Origin: Planctomycetota bacterium
GTDB taxonomy: Bacteria > Planctomycetota > Phycisphaerae > Phycisphaerales > Phycisphaeraceae
Assembly (NCBI GenBank): GCA_016350165.1
Contig: CP066225.1
Span: 5,022,001 to 5,086,000 of the forward strand
Reading direction: 5' to 3'
Length of the DNA stretch: 64,000 nt
Made by a program: the position numbers and the translations under genes. Each line of letters opens with the position of its first letter. The first letter of the stretch is position 1. Below are positions 27,531 to 36,455 of this stretch, piece after piece. The notes beneath the pieces are model-generated. The model saw only the letters and a list, made by a program, of their open reading frames with translations. It ran no database searches and had not been told where the DNA came from.

Positions 27531-27746
27531 CTACTGTCCATACAGTAGGTAAGTGGCAAAATGCATGTAAAAAAACTTTTTTGCGCGCACAAATACGCTT
27601 TTCGCTCATTTTTAACCCAAATTTTCTAGCCATTTCTATTCAATTTGAACCAAAACGGACCATTTCTTGGCCAAAACATACTGTTTCTGGCGATTCTTGA
27701 CTAAGGGAAAGTCATGAAAATGAACAAAACGTGCGCACAAATACGC
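27531..27746 (+). repeat. Composite intergenic element, copy A
   Basis: Parts seen: CTACTGT-CCAT-ACAGTAG at 27531-27548; GCGCGCACAAATACGC at 27583-27598 (one base from copy B's first motif); GTGCGCACAAATACGC at 27731-27746. The inverted repeat to first motif distance is 52 bases, and first to last motif 148 bases. Copy B shows 54 and 149. Sequence between the parts is not conserved, so the spacing itself seems to matter. It lies about 200 bases upstream of lipA. Function is unknown. Confidence 0.7.
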
Positions 27747-27845
27747 AAATACGGGGAACGCTTTCTTTGATAACTCCGTTCTCCAACAATCCACCGTCAA
27801 TTTACCCAGCCCCCAAACGTCGATAAACTTCTTATCCCAGACCAT
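27636..27845 (-). CDS. Doubtful small open frame with strong ribosome-binding site
   Basis: The 69-residue frame has a GGGAGGAAG site about nine bases before its ATG, better than many genes here. Its middle part translates the 16-base repeat motif (AYLCAR), which suggests the frame may be accidental and partly overlies the repeat. It has no recognisable domain and no terminator. It could be a small hypothetical protein or nothing. Confidence 0.2.
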   Translation of the reverse strand: MVWDKKFIDVWGLGKLTVDCWRTELSKKAFPVFAYLCARFVHFHDFPLVKNRQKQYVLAKKWSVLVQIE

Positions 27846-27948
27846 GAATAACTTCCTCCCTCACGGGTTGTATAACTGGTAAGCACCACAAATAGCCTAC
27901 GGAAGTACTGCCTGTATTTGTATTTAACACCGAGAAGGCACACAAAAC

Positions 27949-29142
27949 GTGAAAAGCATTAACCTCTCAGACAAGATCATCGACAACGGCAACGCCGAGT
28001 TCATCAAGCGCAAAAAGCCCGATTGGCTTCGCGCAAAGCTTCCGGGCGGCGCTGGTTACGCTGATACACGCTCCCTCGTCGACAAATACAAGCTCCACAC
28101 CGTCTGCGAATCCGCCAAATGCCCGAATATGGGTGAATGCTGGGCACGCCGCACCGCTACCATGATGATTCTCGGCGATGTCTGCACCAGATCATGTGGC
28201 TTCTGTCACATAAAGACAGGTAAACCCCCGATTTACGATCTCGACGAGCCGCGACGTGTCGGCGAAGCAGCCGCGCTCATGCAGCTCAAGCACATCGTCA
28301 TCACTTCTGTCAACCGCGATGAACTCCCCGATGGCGGTGCTGAGATTTGGGCTGAAACTATCCGCGAAATCCGTCGTTACAGCCCTGAAACGCACATTGA
28401 AGTTCTTATTCCTGATTTCTGTGGCGACTGGGACTCTCTTCAAATTGTCCTCGATGAACGTCCTGAAATCCTAAACCACAACCTCGAAACAGTCCCTCGG
28501 CTCTACTCAGTTGTTCGCCCGCAAGCGCAGTATTTCCGCTCATTGGAGTTGCTGCAACGTGCGAAGGCGCAAGGCCTTACTGTCAAGACGGGTATCATGG
28601 TTGGTATTGGTGAAGAAGATCAGGAAGTCGAAGATCTCATCCACGATCTCATTGACGGGGTCATGATCGAAGGCGTCAGCACAGACAAGGCCGCGACCAA
28701 CGTCGATAATCACTCTGCTCCGCCGAACCCGAATCGTATGTTCCCTGCTGACGCGAACTTAGATCGCTCAATCTCGGGCATTGGCGCCCCTGAAGAAGCG
28801 TCTGCCGAACTCACTGCCCGCGGCGCATCGCTCATTGAGCACAGTAACCCATACTGGAATCACAACGGCCCAACTAAACCTGCTGACTACACCGAACGCA
28901 TTAAACAGATCGCATATCCAGCTGCGACCTACCCCGGTGTCCACGAAACCTGCGACATCCTCACAATTGGTCAGTATTTGCAACCGACACGTAATCACCT
29001 GCCAATCTCTCGCTGGGTTACACCGGAGCAGTTTGCTCACTTCAAGAACTACGGCGAAACAAACGGTATCCGTCATGTTGAATCTGGCCCACTAGTTCGG
29101 TCCTCATACCATGCTGACGATCAAGTCCTTCAGCTTAGCTAA
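27949..29142 (+). CDS. lipA: Lipoyl synthase with a large internal insertion
   Basis: The protein is LipA: the auxiliary cluster cysteines C53, C58, C64 (CX4CX5C), the radical-SAM cysteines C79, C83, C86 (CTRSCGFC), the VNRDELPDGGAE segment and DILTIGQYLQPTRNH with VESGPLVRSSYHA near the end. It inserts sulfur into octanoyl groups on lipoyl-dependent enzymes. It starts at GTG after GAGAAGG. At 397 residues it is about 90 longer than usual because residues about 238-333 interrupt the segment before CDILTIGQYL. All catalytic cysteines remain, so it is probably active. Confidence 0.93.
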   Translation: MKSINLSDKIIDNGNAEFIKRKKPDWLRAKLPGGAGYADTRSLVDKYKLHTVCESAKCPNMGECWARRTATMMILGDVCTRSCGFCHIKTGKPPIYDLDEPRRVGEAAALMQLKHIVITSVNRDELPDGGAEIWAETIREIRRYSPETHIEVLIPDFCGDWDSLQIVLDERPEILNHNLETVPRLYSVVRPQAQYFRSLELLQRAKAQGLTVKTGIMVGIGEEDQEVEDLIHDLIDGVMIEGVSTDKAATNVDNHSAPPNPNRMFPADANLDRSISGIGAPEEASAELTARGASLIEHSNPYWNHNGPTKPADYTERIKQIAYPAATYPGVHETCDILTIGQYLQPTRNHLPISRWVTPEQFAHFKNYGETNGIRHVESGPLVRSSYHADDQVLQLS

Positions 29143-29347
29143 TAGTTTAAATGGATTAATAGCAATAACTTAGGTGTTGATATAGATCTTATCATCTGAG
29201 TGGATACGATTGTTATACATAGAAAAATTTGGGTTGAAATTTGGCAGTTTAGCCCCTTTTCCCCAGCTTGGCGGAAATGGGCGTAAAATGGCCTACCTAT
29301 TTTGCCCTAACCTCCGATTACTGATATGATTACCCCTCAAATTTGCC

Positions 29348-29425
29348 GCTCGGCAGCAGGCTGTTGCTACGCATGCCTCCCTGTCCAGGGTCCCCGAAAC
29401 GTGTAGTGGGACGACCGAGCCGCAG
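29348..29425 (+). promoter_or_regulatory. Candidate structured leader of rpsF (S6:S18-type autoregulation)
   Basis: GCTCGG (29348-29353) pairs with CCGAGC (29415-29420) and encloses a second stem GTCCC/GGGAC (29391-29411). The Shine-Dalgarno CAGGAG follows immediately. S6 with S18 is known to repress its own mRNA through a leader hairpin with CCG and ACC elements in many bacteria; CCG and ACC words are present here, but the match to that motif was not computed. Confidence 0.35.
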
Positions 29426-29431
29426 GAGAAT

Positions 29432-29932
29432 ATGACGATGTCAGAAACAAACTACCTTTACGAAGGTCTCTTCCTCATGGGCCAGTCTGCTGGTGCTGAT
29501 CTTGGTGGTACTCTTGATCACATCAAAGGTCTTCTTGACCGTGCAAAGGCTGAAGTTGTTGCTCTTCACAAATGGGACGAGCGTAAGCTTGCTTACCCAA
29601 TCGGCAGCATGAAGCGCGGCCTATACGTTCAAGCTCTCTTCAAAGTTGAAGGCAAGCAGCTTGTGAAGCTCGAACGTGACTGCAACCTTTCAGAGCAAGT
29701 TGTCCGTGTTATGTTTACACGTGGCGATCACCTCGGCGAAACTGAAATCGCTTCATTGGTAGACAACGGTGCAACATCTGCAGCTGAAGCTAAGTTGAAA
29801 GCTGATGACGCTGCTGAAGAAGCACCATCTAAAGAAGCACCGGCTAAGGAAGCTCCTGTTAAAGAAGCTGCAGTTGAAGAAGCACCTGCTAAGGAAGCTG
29901 CAGAAGCACCAGCTGACAAAGCTGCTGAGTAA
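29432..29932 (+). CDS. rpsF: Ribosomal protein bS6 with Ala/Glu/Lys-rich tail
   Basis: Residues 1-105 are bS6: YLYEGLFLMG at the N-terminus and the KWDERKLAYPIGSMKRGLYV block that contacts S18 and 16S rRNA in the small subunit platform. Residues about 125-166 are a low-complexity tail of EAPxKEA repeats, probably disordered. A GGAGAAT site precedes the ATG. The cluster is rpsF-ssb-rplI; rpsR, often between them in other bacteria, is absent here. Confidence 0.95.
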   Translation: MTMSETNYLYEGLFLMGQSAGADLGGTLDHIKGLLDRAKAEVVALHKWDERKLAYPIGSMKRGLYVQALFKVEGKQLVKLERDCNLSEQVVRVMFTRGDHLGETEIASLVDNGATSAAEAKLKADDAAEEAPSKEAPAKEAPVKEAAVEEAPAKEAAEAPADKAAE

Positions 29933-30077
29933 ATCAAACTATCCTTGCACATTGCATTATCACTGTTCACATTTAGTGTTGTGAACTGACTTGATACGCT
30001 AACCAGATTCGAGCCCCTGTTACGCTTGGGAATAGAGAACACGCGATGCTCGGATTTAATATACATGGAGAATCACC

Positions 30078-30629
30078 ATGCCTAACCTGAACAAAGTCTT
30101 CCTGATGGGCAACCTGACGCGCGATCCAGAATTGCGTTATTTGCCTAACAGTAATATGCCAGTTGTTAATTTTGGATTGGCAATTAACCGCACTTGGTAT
30201 AACAAAAATACCAATGAAAAGCAGGAAGAAACAACGTTTATTGACGTTGAAGGTTTCGGGAAGCAAGCTGAGATTGTTAACCAGTACACAAGCAAAGGCC
30301 GCCCAATTTTTGTTGAAGGTCGTCTAAAGCTTGACCAGTGGCAAGACCAGCAGGGTAATAACCGATCCAAGATTAAGATCATCATGGAGAAGTTTGAGTT
30401 TCTTGGTAGCCGTGATAATAACGGTGGCGGAAACCGTGGTGGTGGTGGTGGTGGATACAACCGCGATAATCGCGGCGGTGGTGGCGGTTATGGTGGTGAC
30501 CAACAGAATAATCCTTCACAGGGTTACTCAAGTGGTTATGGCAACTCGCCAGCTGCTGGCAGCAGTGGCGGTGGCGGTGGTACTAATCCACCAGCAGTTG
30601 ACGTCAATGATGACGACATTCCGTTCTAG
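30078..30629 (+). CDS. ssb: Single-stranded DNA-binding protein
   Basis: The 183-residue protein has an OB fold over residues 1-110 (NLNKVFLMGNLTRDPELRY, FIDVEGFGKQAEI, GRLKLDQWQDQQGN), a glycine-rich flexible linker, and the acidic tip DVNDDDIPF that recruits repair and replication partners. It protects single-stranded DNA as a tetramer. It lies between rpsF and rplI on the same strand, as in many bacteria, and a GGAGAATC site precedes the ATG. Confidence 0.96.
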   Translation: MPNLNKVFLMGNLTRDPELRYLPNSNMPVVNFGLAINRTWYNKNTNEKQEETTFIDVEGFGKQAEIVNQYTSKGRPIFVEGRLKLDQWQDQQGNNRSKIKIIMEKFEFLGSRDNNGGGNRGGGGGGYNRDNRGGGGGYGGDQQNNPSQGYSSGYGNSPAAGSSGGGGGTNPPAVDVNDDDIPF

Positions 30630-30736
30630 ACAGAACGGCGTAAATACATGTTGGTGTACCGCTGCAGATTATGTTGATTTGCAGGCAGACGCCTAACTCC
30701 AAGTGCATATGCACTCTTTAATGAAAAGAGGACATC

Positions 30737-31252
30737 ATGAAACAAATCGAACTACTCCTTCTCGATAACGTTGCAAATCTCGGTATTGTCGGTGACGTTG
30801 TAAAGGTCAAGGCTGGTTACGCTCGTAACTACCTCGTCCCACGTGGCTTGGCAACTATCCCAACTCAGGGTGCAATTCAGCGTTTGGCTGAGCGTCGCGC
30901 TGAAGTTGAAGCAGAGCTTAAGGCACTGCGTACGAAGAACGAAGGCGTTCTCGGGAAGCTCGAAGGCTTCGAACTCACAATGATGCGTTCTGCAAACGAA
31001 CAGGGCGTACTTTACGGTGGCGTTACTCAGCATGAAATTGCTGAAGAACTTCGCGCTGCTGGTTTTGAAATCGAAGACCGTCATGTACGCATCGGCGACC
31101 AGATCAAGCGTCTGGATTCTTATGAAGTTCCAGTTGTTATCGAGAAAGACCTTAAGACTGAAGTTAAGCTTTGGGTTGTTTCTGATAAGCCAGCTGAAGA
31201 GCTCGAAGAAGAAGCTGAAGTTGAGGCAGAAGTCGAAGCGGAAGCTGAATAA
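30737..31252 (+). CDS. rplI: Ribosomal protein bL9 with acidic tail
   Basis: The N-terminal domain (residues 1-50: LLLLDNVANLGIVGDVVKVKAGYARNYLVPRGLA) is the classic bL9 rRNA-binding fold. A long helix and a C-terminal domain follow (IGDQIKRLDSYEVPVVI). The last about 17 residues are an acidic Glu/Val/Ala repeat, an extra beyond ordinary bL9. It ends the rpsF-ssb-rplI operon, just before a strong terminator. The AAGAGG site precedes the ATG. Confidence 0.95.
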   Translation: MKQIELLLLDNVANLGIVGDVVKVKAGYARNYLVPRGLATIPTQGAIQRLAERRAEVEAELKALRTKNEGVLGKLEGFELTMMRSANEQGVLYGGVTQHEIAEELRAAGFEIEDRHVRIGDQIKRLDSYEVPVVIEKDLKTEVKLWVVSDKPAEELEEEAEVEAEVEAEAE

Positions 31253-31281
31253 GACTGATTGCTTTCAAGAAGCGAAAATAA

Positions 31282-31313
31282 AACCGTCATGTTTAGGCAT
31301 GACGGTTTTTTTG
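31282..31313. terminator. Bidirectional terminator between rplI and the STAS gene
   Basis: AACCGTCATG pairs with CATGACGGTT around a six-base loop, followed by TTTTTTTG on the plus strand. On the minus strand a TTTTATTTT run also follows, so it can end both convergent genes. Confidence 0.9.
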
Positions 31314-31338
31314 TGTTCACATTTTATCGTGCACCGTA

Positions 31339-31683
31339 TCACTTCTCGTTTTGCATTTGTAACTCCGTAAGGGCTTCCATGAGATTCGCTTTGAATGTGA
31401 ATACTTTATCCAAAGCGGTACTCATAAAGACGACCCAAACTGCATCGGGAGGGGAAACGATACGCAGCGTACTGTCGCCGTCGATGAGCTGCTTGCGAAG
31501 CCTTAGGAGCAGCGACAGATTGGAGCTGTTGATGGAATGCAGTTCAGATAAATCCAGAACAATACTAGGCAGTTTATTGTGTTCTAGTAGCTCGGCTTGA
31601 AGTTCTTCAACTTCCTCTGAGAACTCAGGGTCTTCGGTGAGTGGTAGTATCCATATGTTTTCGGACCAACGTTGCCGTGTCAT
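31339..31683 (-). CDS. STAS-domain protein (anti-sigma factor antagonist-like)
   Basis: The protein (114 residues from this start) has a STAS fold: VLDLSELHSINSSNLSLLLRLRKQL resembles the phosphorylated loop region of SpoIIAA-type proteins, where the serine after the aspartate-like position is the target. STAS proteins bind anti-sigma factors or sensor modules. I chose the ATG at 31683, with GGGG six bases upstream; a TTG at 31695 gives four more residues. No partner kinase gene is adjacent. It converges on rplI and lies downstream of the gyrA terminator. Confidence 0.75.
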   Translation of the reverse strand: MTRQRWSENIWILPLTEDPEFSEEVEELQAELLEHNKLPSIVLDLSELHSINSSNLSLLLRLRKQLIDGDSTLRIVSPPDAVWVVFMSTALDKVFTFKANLMEALTELQMQNEK

Positions 31684-31773
31684 GTGCATCCCCAATAAAG
31701 CTGCAAGAATGTTTATCGTGACCCCATACTGTATTCCTGTATCGCCTGAAAGTATGCATCAGCCCAAATAAAA

Positions 31774-31800
31774 ACAGGCCATGCTTATGCATGACCTGTA
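31774..31800 (-). terminator. Intrinsic terminator of gyrA
   Basis: On the minus strand ACAGGTCATGC and GCATGGCCTGT form a stem (one G-U pair) with a four-base loop, followed by TTTTTATTT, about 30 bases after the gyrA stop. Confidence 0.85.
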
Positions 31801-31829
31801 TGAATGATTTTTGACTTAAAATAAAGGGT

Positions 31830-34493
31830 TTATTCTTTATTTGTTTCTTCTGGAACAGCCACATCCTCATCGCCATCTTCTTCAGCAATACGTGCAACAC
31901 TAACTAGCGTGTCGTCAGCATTGACATTTACGACTCGAACGCCTTGCGTGTTACGAGCTGTTTTTCGGATAGTACCAGCATTCATACGGACGATCATCCC
32001 TTCTCTTGTAATGAGCATGAGATCATCATCTTCAGTGACAAGCTGGAGATTGACGACGTTGCCGTTACGTGCATTGACGACGATGTCACGTCGCCCCTTG
32101 CCGCCCCTGCCCTGAGGCTTAGGGCCATCAGCAGCTTGCACGAGGTATTCGGTTGTGTCGGTACGTTTGCCATAGCCGTTTTCTGTGACAGTGAGCAATT
32201 CTGCTTCAAAGCCCTTAGGTACTTTGATTAGACCGACGACTTCGTCGCCGCCACTTAGATCAATACCTTTCACGCCGCTAGCAGTACGACCCATGAGGCG
32301 TGCATCACTCTCGTTGAATCGAATGGACATACCGTTTTGGGTGCCAAGTAGGACGTGGTCTTCGCCGCTGGTCCATGTGACGCCGATAAGTGAATCGCCA
32401 TCACGAAGATTGACTGCAATAAGACCACCACTGTGAACGTTGCGATACTCTTTGAGTGCAGTACGTTTTACACGACCTAATTTGGTAGCAAAGAGTAAGA
32501 AGTCTTCGCTCATCTCGAAGTCGCTGATCGGCATGAACTCACGGATACGTTCGTTCGGCTGTAAATTAAGCATGTTGATGATAGCGCGACCACGTGCAGT
32601 TCTTGGTGCTTCAGGAATTTCGAAGACCTTGATCTTGAAGACTCGCCCTGTATTTGTAAAGCAGAGCAAATCGTCATGTGTTGAAGCTACAAATACCTGT
32701 TCGCTGAAGTCGTCATCTTTGGACTTGGCACCGATGACCCCTTTGCCGCCACGACCTTGCTGCTTGTACTGCTCAGTTGGCAGACGCTTGACGTAACCAG
32801 CATGAGTGATGGTAACGACAACTTGTTCAACAGGTGTGAGTGCAGCGAGATCGAGTTCGCCAACTTCGCCTTCCTGAATTTCAGTGCGACGTGGATCAGC
32901 GTACTTGGTCTTGAGATCTATCGTGTCATCTTTGACGATGCTCAGAACGCGAGTGTGTGAGCCAAGGATATCTTCGTAGTCTTCGATCTGCTCAAGGAGT
33001 TTCGAGTAGTTTTTGACGAGTGTTTCAATTTCCAAGCCGACCAACTGGATGAGTTGCAAACGGCCAATGGCTTCTGCCTGAACCTTGGTGAGAATTACAT
33101 CGTTCTCAGTGCTTTGTGCAAGGAAGCGGTCAGGAATTGTAGGTGCAGCTGGGTGATCCGCAGGGATACGGAAGCCGCGCTGCATCAGTTTTTCGATTGC
33201 CTCATCACGCGTTCTGCTAGAACGGATAAGTTTGATGACTTCATCGATATCACACACTGCGTAGATCAAACCTTCGATGCGGTGTGCTTCTTGTTGTGCT
33301 TGACGCAGGCGGTAAGCGGTACGTCTGCGGATGACTTCGATACGGTGATCGACATAGCAGCTAATCAACTGTTTGAGGCCAAGTGTTTCAGGGCGGCCTT
33401 TAACCAGTGCAATGTTGATGATACTGAAAGTGCTTTGCAGCGGTGTCATCTGATAGAGCTGATTTTCAACAGTATGAGGGTCAGCACCACGCTTGAGGTC
33501 GATGACGACACGCATGCCCCCACGGTTTGATGACTCGTCAACAATGTTTGAAATATCAGTAAGTTTATCGTTCTTACGAAGCTGAACGATCTTGTCGACG
33601 ATACTGTTGTTCTTTGAAACCTGATAAGGAATCTGCGTAACAACGAGAATGTCGCGGCCGTTCTTCTTTTCTTCGTGATGAATCTTTGCACGAACGGTGA
33701 CACGTCCACGGCCTGTCGCGTAAGCTTGTGCAATGCCAGCACGACCGCAAATGATGCCGCCTGTTGGGAAGTCTGGGCCCGGGACAATCTGCATTAGTTC
33801 TTGCAACGTGACATCGTGATCGTCAACGTAAGCAATGATTGCATCACAAATTTCGCCAAGGTTGTGTGGCGGCATACTAGATGCCATACCAACAGCAATA
33901 CCAGTAGAGCCATTAACCAAGAGGTTGGGGAACTTGGCAGGCAGTACGCGAGGTTCGTTGTATTGTTCGTCGAAGTTTGGTTGCCAATCAACGGTGTCGA
34001 GCTTGAGGTCTTCAAGCATTTCAACAGCGTGACGATGCAAACGTGCTTCGGTGTAACGCATCGCAGCAGGTGGGTCTGGGTCGATTGAGCCAAAATTACC
34101 CTGCTTGTCGATGAGCAGGCCACGAGTCTTCCACTCTTGGCCCATGTTGACGAGTGTCGGGTAGATAGCACCGTCACCGTGAGGGTGGTACTTCTTCATC
34201 GTTTCGCCAACGATACCCGCGCACTTACTGTGCTTACGACCTGGTGTCAGGTTCAGGTCATTCATCGCCACCAAAATTCGACGCTGTGAAGGTTTGAGAC
34301 CATCACGAACATCAGGGAGCGCACGATCGACAATGGTGCTCATTGCATAGGTCAGGTAGCTCTCAGCGAGTTCCTGTTCAATGGGCAGATCAACGTCATA
34401 ACCACCAATAGCGGTATTTGCTTCGGGGGTTTCCGGCGTCTCTGGCGTTTGTTCGTTATCATCCATGCCTTCAGGCTTATTTTCTTCTGCCAT
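31830..34493 (-). CDS. gyrA: DNA gyrase subunit A
   Basis: The 887-residue protein has the winged-helix and tower domains with the catalytic tyrosine in [14 protein letters not shown], and a C-terminal beta-pinwheel. The gyrase-specific GyrA box is present as QQGRGGKG, so it is gyrase A and not ParC. It introduces negative supercoils with GyrB. A second GRGGKG stretch occurs near the C-terminus and the tail is acidic ([13 protein letters not shown]), which is common in gyrase A. gyrB is not in the window. It is the only gene in its unit, with a terminator downstream. Confidence 0.96.
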   Translation of the reverse strand: MAEENKPEGMDDNEQTPETPETPEANTAIGGYDVDLPIEQELAESYLTYAMSTIVDRALPDVRDGLKPSQRRILVAMNDLNLTPGRKHSKCAGIVGETMKKYHPHGDGAIYPTLVNMGQEWKTRGLLIDKQGNFGSIDPDPPAAMRYTEARLHRHAVEMLEDLKLDTVDWQPNFDEQYNEPRVLPAKFPNLLVNGSTGIAVGMASSMPPHNLGEICDAIIAYVDDHDVTLQELMQIVPGPDFPTGGIICGRAGIAQAYATGRGRVTVRAKIHHEEKKNGRDILVVTQIPYQVSKNNSIVDKIVQLRKNDKLTDISNIVDESSNRGGMRVVIDLKRGADPHTVENQLYQMTPLQSTFSIINIALVKGRPETLGLKQLISCYVDHRIEVIRRRTAYRLRQAQQEAHRIEGLIYAVCDIDEVIKLIRSSRTRDEAIEKLMQRGFRIPADHPAAPTIPDRFLAQSTENDVILTKVQAEAIGRLQLIQLVGLEIETLVKNYSKLLEQIEDYEDILGSHTRVLSIVKDDTIDLKTKYADPRRTEIQEGEVGELDLAALTPVEQVVVTITHAGYVKRLPTEQYKQQGRGGKGVIGAKSKDDDFSEQVFVASTHDDLLCFTNTGRVFKIKVFEIPEAPRTARGRAIINMLNLQPNERIREFMPISDFEMSEDFLLFATKLGRVKRTALKEYRNVHSGGLIAVNLRDGDSLIGVTWTSGEDHVLLGTQNGMSIRFNESDARLMGRTASGVKGIDLSGGDEVVGLIKVPKGFEAELLTVTENGYGKRTDTTEYLVQAADGPKPQGRGGKGRRDIVVNARNGNVVNLQLVTEDDDLMLITREGMIVRMNAGTIRKTARNTQGVRVVNVNADDTLVSVARIAEEDGDEDVAVPEETNKE

Positions 34494-34971
34494 GTCTTAA
34501 TCTCGAAGGTTCTCGCAATCCTGCGATAGTCATATTTCAACCCGCCCCTTTCCCGTCCTTGTAGACCGTTTATTATACTCGATTCAAGCAATCTCTGCTG
34601 GGGGAACTCGCGATGATCTGCGGTTATATAAGTATCGGCTATTAAGTCATTTACACCTCTGATAAAAGGGGGTTGTTTGGTGCTTAGAAATGGCGTTCAG
34701 AAACGGATGGGTTTACATGTTGATTAGCGGGAACCAAAGAAGGTTGCGCGTGTAATCTAAAAACATTTGTGTCTTGTGTATTGCGTGATTTAAGATCAAG
34801 CGTTTTGTGTTGCCGCAAACATTTCAAGCGGCCTGTGTTGTGGATCAATCACTGAAACTGAAGTGCTACGTCAGATGTCATTTCTGTCTGATATGTCAGT
34901 GTTTTTTATGCGCGAAATAAACATTTGAGAAATAAAGAACTGAAACGCCTCGATTTGAAAGGAGCATATAA
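34494..34971. other. Gene-free stretch between gyrA and the aldehyde dehydrogenase gene
   Basis: These 478 bases hold the gyrA promoter region on the minus side and a long folded leader on the plus side. Hairpins: GCCGC/GCGGC (34811-34832) and a nested pair at 34850-34901 followed by six T. The remaining sequence is AT-rich with no open frame that has a ribosome-binding site. No tRNA-like fold was found. Confidence 0.45.
34850..34907 (+). promoter_or_regulatory. Terminator-like nested hairpin in the aldehyde dehydrogenase leader
   Basis: An outer stem CACTGA/TCAGTG encloses an inner stem TCAGA/TCTGA, followed directly by TTTTTT, 65 bases upstream of the gene start. This looks like an intrinsic terminator inside a leader, as in attenuators or riboswitches, or the end of a small RNA. 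No antiterminator was identified. Confidence 0.45.
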
Positions 34972-36438
34972 GTGACAACTTTAACGACAATTGCACCCCC
35001 GAAGGTTACACAAACGAAAAACCTGATAAACGGTAAATGGGTAGATGCAAAATCAGGCAAAACATTTAAGACGTACAATCCATCGACAGCACAGCCGATC
35101 GCAGAGATTGCAGAGTCAGATACTGTTGATGTTGATGCTGCTGTAAAATCCGCAAAAGCAGCTTTTGAAGGTGCGTGGTCAAAATTTACTTCACGTGAAC
35201 GTGGTAAGTTACTGTATCGTTTGGCAGATTTGATTGAAGAAAATGCTGAAGAATTAGCTGCTCTTGAAACACTCAATAATGGTAAACCTATTTCTGAAGT
35301 CAAAGCGGCTGACGTTCCACTGACCATCGCTACATTTAGATATTATGCAGGTTGGGCTGATAAAATTTATGGTGAAACAGTGCCGGTCGATTCCAATGAA
35401 TTTTTCGTATACACAAAAAAAGAACCTGTTGGTGTATGCGGACAAATTATTCCGTGGAATTTCCCATTGTTAATGCTTGCATGGAAATGGGGCCCCGCTC
35501 TTGCAGCTGGTAATACAATTATTTTGAAACCTGCAGAACAAACACCGCTCACAGCCTTACGCATTGGTGAACTAGCACAAGAAGCTGGTTTCCCGGATGG
35601 TGTAATCAATATCATCAATGGGTATGGCGAAACAGCTGGTGATGCGTTAGTGAAACATGAAGGCGTTGACAAGATCGCATTTACAGGTCACTACAAAACA
35701 GCTCAAATTATCATGAAATCAGCAGCTGATACATTAAAACGCATTACATTTGAATTGGGTGGGAAATCGCCAAATGTCGTTTACGCTGATGCGGATATGG
35801 ATCTCGCAGTACGTGGTGCAATGACAGGTATTTTCTTCAATCAAGGTGAGGTTTGTTGTGCAGGTTCACGTCTATTTGTCGAAGCTACTGCACATGATGA
35901 GTTTGTGAGTAAATTCAAAGAAGCAGCTGAAACACACCGCGTGGGTGATCCATTTGATCCGCAAACACAACAAGGTGCTCAAGTATCCCAAGAGCAATAT
36001 GACAAAATTTTGAGTTATATTGAATTGGGTAAAAACGAAGCGAATCTTGTTACGGGCGGTGCTCCTGCATGCGATCAAGGCTGGTTTGTGAAGCCAACAA
36101 TTTTCTCAGGTGTATCCAATGAAATGCGTATTGCTCAAGAAGAAATATTTGGTCCAGTTGTTTCAGTGATTCCATTCAAGGATAATAATGACCTGATCCG
36201 CCAAGCGAATGACACTGTTTACGGGCTCGCTGCTGCAGTATGGACGCAAAACATTACTAAAGCGTTTAAGATTGCGAATGATGTGCGTGCAGGAACAGTG
36301 TGGGTTAATTGCTACAACACTTTTGATCCAGCTGCTCCATTCGGTGGCTTTAAATTTTCTGGCCATGGTCGTGAATGCGGTAAAGATGCGATTGAAAATT
36401 ATGTTGAAACAAAAACTGTTTGGGTATCAACCCAATAG
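34972..36438 (+). CDS. NAD(P)-dependent aldehyde dehydrogenase
   Basis: The 488-residue protein has the ALDH pattern: [23 protein letters not shown], the general base Glu261 in [10 protein letters not shown], and nucleophile Cys295 in [10 protein letters not shown]. It oxidises aldehydes to acids; the exact substrate (betaine aldehyde or other) cannot be read from sequence. It starts at GTG after AAAGGAG. The normally invariant FTGST cofactor loop reads FTGHYK here, an odd change at residues 237-242. Its terminator overlaps the end of the next, convergent gene. Confidence 0.92.
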   Translation: MTTLTTIAPPKVTQTKNLINGKWVDAKSGKTFKTYNPSTAQPIAEIAESDTVDVDAAVKSAKAAFEGAWSKFTSRERGKLLYRLADLIEENAEELAALETLNNGKPISEVKAADVPLTIATFRYYAGWADKIYGETVPVDSNEFFVYTKKEPVGVCGQIIPWNFPLLMLAWKWGPALAAGNTIILKPAEQTPLTALRIGELAQEAGFPDGVINIINGYGETAGDALVKHEGVDKIAFTGHYKTAQIIMKSAADTLKRITFELGGKSPNVVYADADMDLAVRGAMTGIFFNQGEVCCAGSRLFVEATAHDEFVSKFKEAAETHRVGDPFDPQTQQGAQVSQEQYDKILSYIELGKNEANLVTGGAPACDQGWFVKPTIFSGVSNEMRIAQEEIFGPVVSVIPFKDNNDLIRQANDTVYGLAAAVWTQNITKAFKIANDVRAGTVWVNCYNTFDPAAPFGGFKFSGHGRECGKDAIENYVETKTVWVSTQ

Positions 36439-36455
36439 ATAAATCTGATGAATAA

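Larger units (their letters stand above)
27469..27948. other. Gene-poor 480-base region carrying repeat element copy A
   Basis: The region lies between a divergent methyltransferase gene and lipA. It contains an inverted repeat CTACTGT-N4-ACAGTAG (27531-27548) and two copies of a 16-base motif (27583-27598 and 27731-27746). The same parts in the same order occur at 41337-41555. A short open frame with a good ribosome-binding site overlaps it on the minus strand (27636-27845). The lipA promoter should lie in the last 150 bases. Confidence 0.5.

Noticed and set aside
27531-27548. CTACTGT-N4-ACAGTAG as a LexA box
   Set aside because: The gram-negative LexA box is CTGT-N8-ACAG; the spacing here is four bases and no SOS gene is nearby. 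The sequence may be bound by another regulator.
27531-27746. The GTGCGCACAAA copies as a CRISPR array
   Set aside because: Only two to three copies at irregular spacing, without the regular repeat-spacer layout, and no cas genes.
31909-34088. Antisense open frames within gyrA
   Set aside because: These are codon-bias shadows of gyrA with no start signals.
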